Notes: generated by a model not told the origin, from the sequence alone. Positions 45,202-54,681 are shown, counted from the stretch's first letter. The stretch: 64,000 bases of DNA from CBDEUK01 sp965250225 (GCA_965250225.1 CBDFNQ010000036.1:124001-188000), one strand, 5' to 3'. Numbers and translations are program-made.

Positions 45202-45474
45202 ATGAAAGCAGAAATACAGGCAAACGTAAGCCCAACACACAACGATATTGATGAATTTAAAGCCGTCACGCGCCTGATTGCGCTGAATGCTGTGATGGAG
45301 GCTGCAAAGATTGGTCGTGAGGGTGCCAAATTCGCATCAGTAACCAATGAATTACTCTCTCTGGCAAGAGATGCTGTAGAAAATGACGATTTAATGGCTG
45401 CGATGATCGATAAACAAACACGAGCCATTGATGAACTGGCTGCGATTAACAAAGACCAGGCCGAAGGTATTTAG
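45202..45474 (+). CDS. Solo chemoreceptor-tip-like protein
   Basis: 90 residues. Residues 17-55 align with the hairpin tip of methyl-accepting chemotaxis proteins: TRLIALNAVMEAAKIGREG here against TNLLALNAAIEAARAGEFG in the receptor at 35931-38024, followed by AKFASVTNELLSLA. This is the part that contacts CheW and CheA. There is no sensor, membrane segment or HAMP. GGGGACAG lies ahead of ATG 45202. It could be a remnant or a free-standing adaptor. Function not known. Confidence 0.6.
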   Translation: MKAEIQANVSPTHNDIDEFKAVTRLIALNAVMEAAKIGREGAKFASVTNELLSLARDAVENDDLMAAMIDKQTRAIDELAAINKDQAEGI

Positions 45475-45862
45475 CGCACTGTATTGTTTCAGTATCTGAA
45501 AATACTCAATCCAACAGAAAAACTGATCTGAAATATTCAATTTAGATAATACCTCTGGCTCGAATCAGTCCTCCCAATTTATATAGCACCAAACGATTTT
45601 AAACCTGGCTACACCTTTCCTTTGCTCCTGCACTGGTCGCCTTGGAGCATCTTGTTCTGACCTATTTAACTTACTCCTATTACACATTCATAAAATCATT
45701 TATCTATTTTAGGAACCTCTGAACGAGTCCATCCATGGCGTATCTGAGAGCGAAAACTAAATATACGATTTTTAGTTTTCTTTCATTTTCAATGACGTAT
45801 AGTTATTGAAAATAGTGGCCTTGAATAATAAAACCTGAATAAAAATTCCTGGGAGGATCAAT
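45475..45862. other. Intergenic region before bcp
   Basis: No gene. It contains a copy of CTCTGAACGAGTCCA (45717-45731), shared with 62838-62852 with one mismatch, and the two inverted repeats described separately at 45752-45812. Confidence 0.5.
45752..45812 (+). promoter_or_regulatory. Two inverted repeats in the bcp leader
   Basis: GAAAACTAAA (45752-45761) pairs with TTTAGTTTTC (45771-45780), and TTTTCAAT (45786-45793) with ATTGAAAA (45805-45812). They lie 50-110 bases before bcp and could be an operator, a terminator of upstream transcription, or RNA structure; I cannot choose. Confidence 0.4.
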
Positions 45863-46336
45863 ATGGCAATTGAAGAAGGAAAGGCGGCACCAGCTTTCGC
45901 ATTGAAAGATACCAATGGCGATAAGGTATCGCTCAAAGATTTTAAAGGGCAGGACGTAATTGTCTATTTTTATCCGAAAGACGACACGCCGGGTTGCACG
46001 AAGCAAGCGTGTGGCTTCCGTGATTTATGGAAAGACATTAAAAAAACCGGTGCAGTGGTCATTGGTATTTCACCTGATGGTGAGATTTCACATCAAAAAT
46101 TTGTTACAAAGTATAAGCTACCTTTCACCCTACTCTGCGACCCCGATAAAAAAATCATGACGAAATACGCAGCCTTTGGTGAAAAAATGATGTATGGGAA
46201 GAAAGTCATCGGCGTCATACGTTCTACCGTTTGGGTCGGCGCAAATGGCAAAGTCAAAAAACATTGGCGTAAAGTACCTAAGGCAGCCGACCACCCTGCT
46301 AAAGTTTTACAGGCATTACAGGCTGATGCAAAATAG
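45863..46336 (+). CDS. bcp: Thioredoxin-dependent peroxiredoxin (Bcp/PrxQ)
   Basis: 157 residues. Reduces peroxides using the peroxidatic Cys in YPKDDTPGCTKQACGFRD; the second Cys five residues later is the resolving one, as in the alpha2-type Bcp. FTLLCDPDKKIM and RSTVWVGANGKV are family features. GGGAGGA lies eight bases before ATG 45863. Together with the dihaem peroxidase at 38.5 kb it adds to peroxide defence. Confidence 0.93.
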   Translation: MAIEEGKAAPAFALKDTNGDKVSLKDFKGQDVIVYFYPKDDTPGCTKQACGFRDLWKDIKKTGAVVIGISPDGEISHQKFVTKYKLPFTLLCDPDKKIMTKYAAFGEKMMYGKKVIGVIRSTVWVGANGKVKKHWRKVPKAADHPAKVLQALQADAK

Positions 46337-46642
46337 TGAATGTATGATGATGCCTATACGTTCAAACTCACTTGAATCGACACTAGGTTAAATCCATCAG
46401 GACATTATATTGGCGGGCTATTGCTCAGGTAGACCATCAACTTGAAATAAAAATGCTTAAAAAGGCCCTGAAAACTTGATTGAATCGATTTTTATAGGAT
46501 ATATTTAACCCTAATAATAATTAAAAAGAAAACAGTGATTACAACAAGTGTCTAATATTGCATCAGAAATAGAACTGGTATTATTTTAAATATCTATTCA
46601 ATTTTATTGACAACTGCTTAACTTTAGGGAGAAGAGCTGACC
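46337..46642. other. Intergenic region, nothing recognised
   Basis: A+T-rich and non-coding. A TTGACA at about 46610 lacks a matching -10. A GGGAGAAG ribosome site precedes the next gene. Confidence 0.4.
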
Positions 46643-47824
46643 ATGCGCATCCTGGCTTTACTGCTTGCATTCGGTATTCTTTGTTATTGGTGCATCAGCC
46701 GTCACTCACCCCGTATAGAACATGATGTACTGACACAAGTACGATCAACATTAGTGGCAAACGATTATCTTGATATTGTCCCAACAATCGATGGCCGTGA
46801 TGTATTGCTCACTGGACAAGTTGACACTGAAGAGGAACGCCAAAACCTGCTTCGTGCTGTAAGAGACAACGAAGGCGTGCGTAGCCTTGATCATACCTTG
46901 GCACTGACCCCAGTCGTCTTTCCTGTTGAAGACAGCAGCACAACGGTAATAAACGTCACAATACCAGAAACACCAGTCGTAGCAGAAGAAATTATCGAAA
47001 CCCAACCACCTGAAGAGCCCGTTGTAATTGAAACAGTGGAACCTGAACCGATAGCGATACCGGAAGATTCGGGTCTACCATTGTCAGATTTAGAAATAAA
47101 CATGGCCTGGAAAGACGACGCACTTAATTTGTCTGGTTATCTACCGGATCAAGCCAGCAAGGATATTCTTCTTAGCAAAATAGACAATAGTTTGACCATC
47201 AACGATTCAATTGAACTCACGGATCTGGCAGGTGAATGGCCACAAAACTGGTCTTCTATCACATCCACCATGCTCAGCCATCTGCTATCTCTGAAACACG
47301 GTGATACCCGAATAGAACCTGGAAACGTTCACATTTCCGGCCTGACGAAAGACAATATATCACGCGATTTATTGAACAAATTATTACGCGAATCTCTGCC
47401 TTCCAACTGGGTATTGCATTTTGATATCGACATTCCTTTGTCTGAAGCATCAGTCGCCTGTGAAACTGAAATTCAGAATTTGCTGAATGCAGAAACGATC
47501 AACTTTAAACTCAGCAGCGCCAAAATCAATCAGGCCAGCATCGATTTAATGAATTCCATCATCGACAATGTTCAAACCTGCTCGGCGGCAACATTTCTGA
47601 TTGAAGGTCATACTGATGCACTCGGTGGAGAAGAATTTAACCAACAACTAAGCGAAAGACGAGCCAGATCCGTTAAAGACTACCTGGTATCCAAAGGCGT
47701 GGCAGAACACCGAATCGAAATCAAAGGTTATGGGGAAACACGCCCCATTGCCGATAACTCAACAATCACAGGCCGCTCACAAAATAGACGGATTGAATTT
47801 GTTGTACTAGGGGAATCACTATGA
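46643..47824 (+). CDS. BON and OmpA-like domain envelope protein
   Basis: 393 residues. N-terminal membrane anchor (residues 2-18), then a BON-type repeat (GRDVLLTGQVDTEEERQNLL), an acidic Pro/Val-rich linker (about 95-145) and a second BON-like segment (DDALNLSGYLPDQASK). The C-terminal OmpA peptidoglycan-binding domain spans about 275-390 (FLIEGHTDALGGEEFNQQL, RIEIKGYGETRPIADN, NRRIEFVV). It probably tethers the inner membrane to the wall. It overlaps the next gene by four bases and is likely cotranscribed with it and greB. Confidence 0.85.
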   Translation: MRILALLLAFGILCYWCISRHSPRIEHDVLTQVRSTLVANDYLDIVPTIDGRDVLLTGQVDTEEERQNLLRAVRDNEGVRSLDHTLALTPVVFPVEDSSTTVINVTIPETPVVAEEIIETQPPEEPVVIETVEPEPIAIPEDSGLPLSDLEINMAWKDDALNLSGYLPDQASKDILLSKIDNSLTINDSIELTDLAGEWPQNWSSITSTMLSHLLSLKHGDTRIEPGNVHISGLTKDNISRDLLNKLLRESLPSNWVLHFDIDIPLSEASVACETEIQNLLNAETINFKLSSAKINQASIDLMNSIIDNVQTCSAATFLIEGHTDALGGEEFNQQLSERRARSVKDYLVSKGVAEHRIEIKGYGETRPIADNSTITGRSQNRRIEFVVLGESL

Positions 47825-48450
47825 CTTATCTCATTTTTCAAATGTTCCTGTGCCTGTTAATTGCTTTTATATTAGGCTTTATTCTTGGCTGGCTAATCAG
47901 CGGCTATATTAAAAGAGAACAATATCAACGCCAGATTAATTTACTGAGCACTCAATTAAAGAGTTGCAAAGATAAATGTGCTCAGCTGGGCGATGACACG
48001 TCAAAAGATGAACTGGATTCCTGCCAGAATGAAAATGATAAATTAAGAACTGAAATCGAGACACAACAGGAGACTATCCATAGTCTGGAAGAACAATTAA
48101 AAATTAGCCAGACAACAAAAATAGATTCTTCGGGCGGCAGTCTGTTGGAACGAGCAGACTTCGATGAACATCGACCAATATTTTATAAAGATATGCCGAA
48201 ATCATTTTTCACCAGTGCCCCCACTACGATTGATGATCTAAAACGTATCTCTGGTGTAGGATCCGTACTGGAAAAAACATTAAACGACCTTGGTATCTAT
48301 CAGTTTAAACAAGTCGCTTTATTGACCATGGATGATATCGTATGGGTTTCCAAACACCTGGATCAATTTAAAGGGCGCATAGAAAGAGATGGATGGATTG
48401 ACCAGTCCAAAGAACTCCATAAAGAAAAATATGGAGAAGACCCTGAATAA
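47821..48450 (+). CDS. Membrane-anchored coiled-coil protein with helix-hairpin-helix domain
   Basis: 209 residues. Residues 4-25 form a membrane anchor and 35-100 are coiled coil with heptads. The C-terminal domain (LKRISGVGSVLEKTLNDLGIYQFKQ... minus the last residues) is a helix-hairpin-helix like those fused to NuoE or found in DUF4332 proteins. DNA or protein binding cannot be told. Translationally coupled (ATGA) to the BON-OmpA gene, so the two probably act in one envelope complex. Confidence 0.75.
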   Translation: MTYLIFQMFLCLLIAFILGFILGWLISGYIKREQYQRQINLLSTQLKSCKDKCAQLGDDTSKDELDSCQNENDKLRTEIETQQETIHSLEEQLKISQTTKIDSSGGSLLERADFDEHRPIFYKDMPKSFFTSAPTTIDDLKRISGVGSVLEKTLNDLGIYQFKQVALLTMDDIVWVSKHLDQFKGRIERDGWIDQSKELHKEKYGEDPE

Positions 48451-48466
48451 ATTGAGTTAAAACCAT

Positions 48467-48958
48467 ATGGGCCGTTGGCGTCCTCCTGCTGAAAAATCAT
48501 CAGCTTATATCACTGTTGACGGTTATAAAGCCCTTGAGTCTGAATACAAGCTCATCTGGCAAAAACGCGCTGAAGTCACACAAGCGCTTTCCATAGCAGC
48601 CGCCGAAGGTGATCGTTCTGAAAATGCCGAATATATCTACCGCAAAAAACAGTTACGTGAAATTGATCGTCGTATCACCTATCTGCAAAAACGCATGCCC
48701 GTTCTTAAGATAATTTCAGATGTTAATGATAGAAATCGAATATATTTTGGCGCCTGGGTGACCCTGGAAAATGATGAGGATGAAGTCTTAAATTACCGTA
48801 TCGTTGGTGCTGATGAAATTGATGCGGAAAAAAAATATATCAGCGTCGATGCACCACTCGCCAGAGCCTTACTCGGCAAAACACTCAACGATGAAATCGC
48901 TGTCACCATTCAGGAAAAAATCAATCATTTTTATATTCAGAAAATTGAATACCTATAA
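48467..48958 (+). CDS. greB: Transcription elongation factor GreB
   Basis: 163 residues. The N-terminal antiparallel coiled coil carries the acidic tip SIAAAEGDRSENAEY that enters the RNA polymerase secondary channel to rescue backtracked complexes. The FKBP-like C-terminal domain has GAWVTLENDEDEVLNYRIVG and SVDAPLARALLGKTLNDE. The MGRWRPPAEKSS opening favours GreB over GreA. It lies 16 bp after the HhH gene. Confidence 0.93.
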   Translation: MGRWRPPAEKSSAYITVDGYKALESEYKLIWQKRAEVTQALSIAAAEGDRSENAEYIYRKKQLREIDRRITYLQKRMPVLKIISDVNDRNRIYFGAWVTLENDEDEVLNYRIVGADEIDAEKKYISVDAPLARALLGKTLNDEIAVTIQEKINHFYIQKIEYL

Positions 48959-49044
48959 TGCTGAAATAATTTACTCTTGTTTTTTACAAGCTTCGTGTAA
49001 ATCCGTACCATGCATATATACATCAAATACCTGAACGAATCGTA

Positions 49045-49581
49045 ATGTTGCAATATCTGGAAGTCATATTATTAATTGTGATACTGCCCTGTGTCTGGTT
49101 GGTTATCATATACAATTTATTTGTACGAGATAGAAACCGGGTGACCACTGCCTGGGCAGATATTGATGTGCAATTAAAACGTCGCCATGACTTGATCCCG
49201 AAATTAATCGAAGCCGTACAACAATATGCAAAATATGAATCTGCGACAGTGAGTGCTGTCACAGAATTGCGAAATGAAAGCCAGGCGCTTGCCAATGTGA
49301 CAAAAAAAAGTGCTGTTGAAGAATCAATCAGTGTTCATCTATTGAAAATTATTGCTATTGCTGAAGATTATCCTGATTTAAAAGCCAATCAATCTTTCCT
49401 GGAATTACAACAAGAATTATCCGAAGTTGAAAATACCATTCAGTATGCACGACGATATTACAATGGTGCTGTCAGAAATTTTAATATTCGTATTGATTCT
49501 TTTCCCGACCTGTTCATAGCTCGCTTGTTTCATTATCAAAAAGCGGATTTTTTTGAATTTAAAGAAAATACAGGTGATTGA
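49045..49581 (+). CDS. lemA: LemA family protein
   Basis: 178 residues. N-terminal membrane helix (6-26), then the LemA helical domain: VTTAWADIDVQLKRRHDLIPKL and a late ELSEVENTIQYARRYYNGAV, FNIRIDSFPDL. Function unclear in bacteria. Its stop overlaps the next start by one base (TGATG), so it is coupled with the DUF2207 protein, its usual partner. Confidence 0.9.
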   Translation: MLQYLEVILLIVILPCVWLVIIYNLFVRDRNRVTTAWADIDVQLKRRHDLIPKLIEAVQQYAKYESATVSAVTELRNESQALANVTKKSAVEESISVHLLKIIAIAEDYPDLKANQSFLELQQELSEVENTIQYARRYYNGAVRNFNIRIDSFPDLFIARLFHYQKADFFEFKENTGD

Positions 49582-51467
49582 TGCGCATCCTGTTCACCCT
49601 GGTATTCTTATGCACCTCAGCATCTGTTATCGCGAAAGAACGTATTACCAATTTTCATAGCGACATCATTATTTACAACAACTCGGAAATGCGAGTCACA
49701 GAAAATATTGATGTCAACGCCGGAGGTAATAAAATAAAACGTGGTATTTATCGAGACTTTCCAACGAAATATAAAGATCGATTAGATAATAATTATCAAG
49801 TTGGATTTGATATACAGGCTGTTCTGCGCAATGGTAATAGCGAAGACTATCATGTTAAATCCTTACCCAATGGGGTACGAATTTACTTCGGTCAAGAAGA
49901 TCGATACCTGGATCATGGCAATCATCAATACGTTCTCAGATATAAAACAAACCGACAACTGGGTTTTTTCGAAGACCACGATGAGCTCTACTGGAATGTC
50001 ACTGGCAACGATTGGGATTTTACCATTGATAAAGCCAGTGCCGACATTGAATTGCCTGTAGGCATACCAGCAAACAAAATTATACTAGAAGCCTATACCG
50101 GCCTACAAGGAGCCAAAGAACAGAAATTTGAAGCCTATATTGATGTCGGTAATCGGATTCATTTTGAAACAACCAGTCCACTTTACCCGAAACAGGGATT
50201 GAGCATTGTTGTTAGTTTCCCAAAAGGCTTTGTCAACGAACCAAGTACTGAAGATAAATTACATTATCTGTTTGAAGACAATAAACACCTTTTATACGCA
50301 GCTATTGGCCTGTTATTGCTCTGTGGTTACTACTGGTTTTCCTGGATCAAGGTTGGCAAAGACCCTGAAAAAGGTGTGATCATAGCCCATTATCGCCCGC
50401 CTGATGGTTATTCTCCTGCTTCCATGCGTTTCATTGAAAAGATGGGTTATGACAATAACTGTTTTGCCAGTGCGATCATTAATCTTGCTGTAAAAGGCTT
50501 TTTAATGATCAAAGAGAATTCAAATAATGATTACACGCTAAAGAAAACAGGACAAGATGTCGATATGGCGGCGGGTGAAACTGCACTAACCAAAAGTTTA
50601 TTTAACAATAATAAGAGCATCATCCTGAAACAATCCAACCACAAGCGCATAGCATCTGCCATCAATGCCCACAAAGCGTCTTTAAAAAATGATTATGAAC
50701 TTAAATATTTTCTTACAAATACTGCTTATTTTGTCATCGGTATATTGATTAGCATTATCATTCTTACAATTATTTTATTCAGTAGCATAAATACGTTTAA
50801 TGATCCGGAGGCGTTATTTTTTCTGATCTGGTTAACCCCATGGACACTTGCCTGTATTGCAATGTCGAAATCTGCCTGGAATCATTTCACGAGTAAAAAT
50901 TATTTTTCTGCTATCAAATCATTATTCTTCATAGCACCTTTTTTATTTTTTGAAATAGTTGTCGCAATTCTGTTTGTCTATATGACATCAATTTCTTTAA
51001 TCATCATTTTATTGATCTTGTGCGCCATTAACTGGTTATTTTTTGAGCTGTTAAAAAAACCGACCTATAAAGGCAGAAAATTACTCGATAAAATCGAAGG
51101 CTTTCGTGAATATATTAATCTGGCAGAAAAACACGAACTTGATTATAAACATCCTAAAGGGAAATGCCCGGAATTGTTCGAACAATATCTCCCTTATGCA
51201 CTGGCTCTCAATGTTGAAGATAGTTGGGCCAGACAATTCGCAAGCGTTTTACAACATGCAAAGCCTGGAGATCAAACTTACTCACCAGGCTGGTATCATG
51301 GTGGACGTTGGGAAAGTACGAATTTATCCGGTTTTACGTCGTCATTAAATTCGTCATTTTCAAGTGCTATTGCCTCTTCATCAACCGCTCCGGGATCATC
51401 TTCCGGTAGCAGTGGTGGTGGATTCTCTGGCGGCGGCGGTGGGGGTGGAGGCGGTGGTGGCTGGTAG
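49581..51467 (+). CDS. DUF2207 membrane protein with glycine-rich tail
   Basis: About 628 residues from ATG 49581. Signal peptide, a beta-rich DUF2207 ectodomain (TENIDVNAGGNKIKRGIYRD, to about 225), and a membrane helix at about 236-253. A cytoplasmic-type domain and two more membrane segments (about 388-410 and 445-485) follow. The end is Ser/Gly-rich, with about a dozen consecutive Gly before Trp. Pairs with LemA by overlap. Function unknown; envelope maintenance is a guess from the pairing. Confidence 0.88.
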   Translation: MRILFTLVFLCTSASVIAKERITNFHSDIIIYNNSEMRVTENIDVNAGGNKIKRGIYRDFPTKYKDRLDNNYQVGFDIQAVLRNGNSEDYHVKSLPNGVRIYFGQEDRYLDHGNHQYVLRYKTNRQLGFFEDHDELYWNVTGNDWDFTIDKASADIELPVGIPANKIILEAYTGLQGAKEQKFEAYIDVGNRIHFETTSPLYPKQGLSIVVSFPKGFVNEPSTEDKLHYLFEDNKHLLYAAIGLLLLCGYYWFSWIKVGKDPEKGVIIAHYRPPDGYSPASMRFIEKMGYDNNCFASAIINLAVKGFLMIKENSNNDYTLKKTGQDVDMAAGETALTKSLFNNNKSIILKQSNHKRIASAINAHKASLKNDYELKYFLTNTAYFVIGILISIIILTIILFSSINTFNDPEALFFLIWLTPWTLACIAMSKSAWNHFTSKNYFSAIKSLFFIAPFLFFEIVVAILFVYMTSISLIIILLILCAINWLFFELLKKPTYKGRKLLDKIEGFREYINLAEKHELDYKHPKGKCPELFEQYLPYALALNVEDSWARQFASVLQHAKPGDQTYSPGWYHGGRWESTNLSGFTSSLNSSFSSAIASSSTAPGSSSGSSGGGFSGGGGGGGGGGGW

Positions 51468-51475
51468 ATAAAGAC

Positions 51476-51682
51476 ATGACGAAAAAAACAGAAAGCAATA
51501 GTTTAAATTTACCGCCAAAACCCAAAGAACCGAACCCAGGAGAATGCTGTGGAAGAAATTGTGAGAATTGTGTTTACGTGTATTACGAACGAGCAGTACG
51601 ACGCTGGGAGAAAAAAGTAGAGGCTATTAAATTAGGAAAATCTATACTCAATCAACTTCAAGTTGCAGGATCGATGATCTGA
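51476..51682 (+). CDS. Small oxidoreductase-like (OXLD1-type) domain protein, possibly 3'-truncated
   Basis: 68 residues. PKPKEPNPGECCGRNCENC followed by VYVYYERAVRRWEKK matches the oxidoreductase-like N-terminal domain (PF09791) of bacterial small proteins and human OXLD1. It is eight bases after the DUF2207 stop. Its last eight codons overlap the IS630 transposase gene on the opposite strand, so the original end may have been replaced by the insertion. Confidence 0.7.
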   Translation: MTKKTESNSLNLPPKPKEPNPGECCGRNCENCVYVYYERAVRRWEKKVEAIKLGKSILNQLQVAGSMI

Positions 51683-52686
51683 AAGTTATCATTAATTCTA
51701 TCGTTCAATGAGTCCGCGATATCCGGTAAAGTGTTTTTGAAAAAGTCATCGATTTGCTCACGAAATTCCTTGGCCGAATGGAAATAGTGGTTATTACGGA
51801 CGTGTTCGTTCATCACTTTCCATAAACGTTCTATCGGATTCAAATTAGGACTATAAGGCGGCAGGATGTGTATCTTAATATTAAGTTCGTTTGCCTTTTC
51901 TTTAACACTCGCCGCCTTATGATAACCCGCCCCATCAACTATCCAGTGAAGGGTGTTTGCATCAACGTATTGCGCTCGTAATTTGGATAGAAAATCAACA
52001 ATGCTGTCGGCATTAATCGTGTCATAGGTTTCTGTCACCGTGTTTGACAAGGCATTGAGTTCAATCGCACCTAATAGGTTAATCCGTGTGCGACTCGCGG
52101 TTGTTTTGATAAGCTTATTTGTCCCTCTCTTTATCCAACCGTGACTCAATTTCGTCGACTGTGTCGGATGCACGCCATCACCAAACAAAATAGGCTCATC
52201 AGCACCGACGTTTGCTTTCAATACGTCATACTGCTTGATAAAGGCATGTTGTTGTTCAACATCGGCTTTGGCGGGGATCCCTTTGGGTTGTTTATAAACA
52301 AATCCTTGACGATGCAACCATTTATGTAAACCCGATACCGTGTAGTCAACCCCATAACGGGTCTTGATGTAAGCCACAATTTGGTGGTTATGTTGATATA
52401 GATGTGCTGTCAGATGTGCGAGTAATTCGTCACATTGTCGCTTGCTTAATTTCTCCTCGGAACCGCCGTTTGCACAGTGCAATTTCTGCTCTCCGGTATA
52501 GTCCTTCAAGTGACGAAGTATACAGGTTTCATGTTTGCGCAAGGCTTGCGCTATCATCGTTGTGCTCCATCCTTCAGAATTCAGTAATACGGCTTTGATA
52601 CGATCACCTTCCCGGATATCTCGCACTTGCTTATGTCGTGCTTCTAATTTCAATTTGTTTTCTGCGGTTAATTCAATCTTGCTCAT
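51658..52686 (-). mobile_element. IS630-family transposase gene (insertion sequence)
   Basis: 342-residue IS630/Tc1-mariner transposase. A winged HTH N-terminus (GWSTTMIAQALRKHETCI) is followed by the DDE catalytic core: first Asp in PILFGDGVHPTQS, second in HWIVDGAGYHK, Glu in LPPYSPNLNPIERLWK. Complete, so possibly active. GGATCGATGA at about 51668 and the inverted TCATCGATCTT near 52731 mark probable termini. I could not find the TA target duplication. Confidence 0.88.
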
Positions 52687-52760
52687 AGGTGATAGACTGA
52701 TCTCTTAATTCATAAACATCAAGCTCTTTCATCGATCTTGGGTATATATGACATTCTGAG

Positions 52761-53717
52761 TTATTCTGTATTAATCAGTTTCATCTTCAACAAATGAATC
52801 TCCCTTTCTTCCTTTGAATCTATTGTAAACAAGCCAACAGATGCCATTTTCTCTGAGTTCAGTTTTCTTGAAACCGGTGAATTCAGGATCTCATTAACAG
52901 AAATTTGCAGTTGATTATTACCTGGTTCCAGAATGAATGTTCTGTTAAAACGATCATCAAATACCTGATCGTTATCCAGATGTGGTAAATCATGGATGCG
53001 ACAATTAATCTCCAGTTCCTGATCCTCCGGGTTATATAAATTGATTTCCAGGTATTCATAATCGCTCCAGTCAAGTGGAAAATATCCCATCATGACAGTT
53101 GAATACTCAGCCTTTGAAAATATCAACTGAAAATAGCTTTCATCATTAACTGTTATTTTCTTTAACGAAGAAAGGCTTTCATTATCAAGCTTGGTAATCT
53201 CAAAAGGTGTTTGTGGATCGATGAGTACTGGAAATTGTTGATATGTATAATAATCATTCACCGGGATCTGGAAAATATTTTTATGCAAAACCAATAGAAA
53301 CAGAATTATTACAATCACGATTACCTTTGTGTTTTTTTTACCCAATTGAGATTTTTTGTTTGAATGGAATAACAAGGCCAGAATACAACCTGACACATCA
53401 CTGAGAATATCGTTTATTTCGGCAGAACGTCCTACAGCTAATTGCATAAATTCAATAAAAACACCAAATACACAGGTTGCTATTACCAAGACAATAAATT
53501 GTTTCAATAAAGAATACTGTTGTAATGGTTTGATGAACCTCAAGCTGAGATAGGTCCAGAGATAAAATGCGACAATATGCCCAAGATTCCATATGGAACC
53601 AAATAGTCTTATGTATGTGAAATCGAAGCGAGCTGTAAAACTGAAAACTAAAGCAATAAAAGCCAGGGCAATGAGCGCTTTATCAACTGAATTTATTTTG
53701 CCTGAATTTGAGTCCAA
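52761..53717 (-). CDS. VanZ-like membrane protein with C-terminal jelly-roll-like domain
   Basis: 318 residues. Four to five membrane segments in residues 10-165 form a VanZ-like unit, including FGVFIEFMQLAVGRSAEINDILSDVSG with the family's E and D residues. From about 190 a soluble beta-rich domain resembles carbohydrate-binding jelly rolls (LEINLYNPEDQELEINCRI). The combination suggests an envelope role; glycopeptide resistance should not be assumed. It sits next to the IS630 insertion. Confidence 0.72.
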   Translation of the reverse strand: MDSNSGKINSVDKALIALAFIALVFSFTARFDFTYIRLFGSIWNLGHIVAFYLWTYLSLRFIKPLQQYSLLKQFIVLVIATCVFGVFIEFMQLAVGRSAEINDILSDVSGCILALLFHSNKKSQLGKKNTKVIVIVIILFLLVLHKNIFQIPVNDYYTYQQFPVLIDPQTPFEITKLDNESLSSLKKITVNDESYFQLIFSKAEYSTVMMGYFPLDWSDYEYLEINLYNPEDQELEINCRIHDLPHLDNDQVFDDRFNRTFILEPGNNQLQISVNEILNSPVSRKLNSEKMASVGLFTIDSKEEREIHLLKMKLINTE

Positions 53718-53743
53718 ATTTTAAATTCTCAACAAGTAAAATA

Positions 53744-54199
53744 TCATGATATTTTTTTATTATCATCTTCAGTTTTATTTGATTTACTATAACCGGTATC
53801 CTGACGATTAAAATTAACTGCATGTTTTTGCTGATATACATCAAATACTTTGTCGGCAGTAAGGCCGGCACAAATCATTGCAGAAACCAGAAAATGTAGG
53901 ATATCGATTAATTCAACGCGTATATTTTGTAAATCAATTTCATCCTTACTCCACCATTTCCACAGTAATTCTTCATCAAACTCGATAACTTCTTCGCCCA
54001 TCGCTTTTGAATATTTTGTCAGCCATTGATTTGGCAACTCATTCACTTTCAAACGACCCTCTTCTACCGCCTGAAATATAGCTTTCATCTCCAGAATTCC
54101 ACCATTCAAATCTTTCAAATTATTTTTTTTAAAAACATAATCATTCAATTCGGTTTGCATCTCGAAGATTTTTTTTAGCATATCATTCGTATCTGTCAT
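53744..54199 (-). CDS. Dimeric (all-alpha) dUTPase
   Basis: About 151 residues from ATG 54199; the longer frame overlaps the upstream gene. MazG-like metal motif EEVIEFDEELLWKWW, then ELIDILHFLVSAMICAG (ExxxD) and NFNRQDTGY, as in the type 2 dUTPase family (PF08761). Converts dUTP to dUMP, limiting uracil in DNA. It lies directly after the DksA-like gene, probably in one transcript. Confidence 0.85.
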   Translation of the reverse strand: MTDTNDMLKKIFEMQTELNDYVFKKNNLKDLNGGILEMKAIFQAVEEGRLKVNELPNQWLTKYSKAMGEEVIEFDEELLWKWWSKDEIDLQNIRVELIDILHFLVSAMICAGLTADKVFDVYQQKHAVNFNRQDTGYSKSNKTEDDNKKIS

Positions 54200-54215
54200 T
54201 TTTGGTACCCTGTTA

Positions 54216-54557
54216 TTATTCTGCACATTCAATACATAAAGAATTTGCGGGATCTATCTGTAACCGTTTTTCTGAGATCAATTCGCCACAGGACAAACAG
54301 AAACCATAATCATCCGAATCTATCCTGGCCAGGGCTCGTTTGATTTTCTGTAGTTGGATCTCTCTGCGTCTTTTTGCCTCTTGAGACATTGCCTGTGCTC
54401 GCATAGCGTCCATTCTGGACAAACGCCCCACACAAGCCTGGTCAAGTTCCACTACTGAAGCTGCTTCATCTCCGGTCTCAGAAATTCCCATTAATTTCAC
54501 TTGCTCATTTAATAGCAGGCTGCGGAAATAATCCAGATCCAGTGATTTTTCTGACAT
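54216..54557 (-). CDS. DksA/TraR-family zinc-finger protein
   Basis: 113 residues. Helical N-terminal half, then a four-Cys zinc finger: GFCLSCGELISEKRL and SLCIECAE. Short like YbiI/TraR-type members rather than full DksA (about 150 residues). Residues that DksA uses at its coiled-coil tip are partly replaced (ARIDSDDYG), so ppGpp co-regulation is uncertain. Divergent from uup. Confidence 0.85.
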   Translation of the reverse strand: MSEKSLDLDYFRSLLLNEQVKLMGISETGDEAASVVELDQACVGRLSRMDAMRAQAMSQEAKRRREIQLQKIKRALARIDSDDYGFCLSCGELISEKRLQIDPANSLCIECAE

Positions 54558-54681
54558 TAGGGGTCACATAAAAAAGCAAAAGTCGATCATACCATTATTT
54601 CAGCGGATAGAGAGTTTGTGTTCATAACATTTTTTTTCACTATAATAGCGCCTTTCTTTTTATAGAATCACTATACCTCCG

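Noticed and set aside
52761..53717. Glycopeptide resistance gene (vanZ)
   Set aside because: Only the membrane unit is VanZ-like, there is no van cluster, and Gram-negative VanZ-like proteins have other roles.
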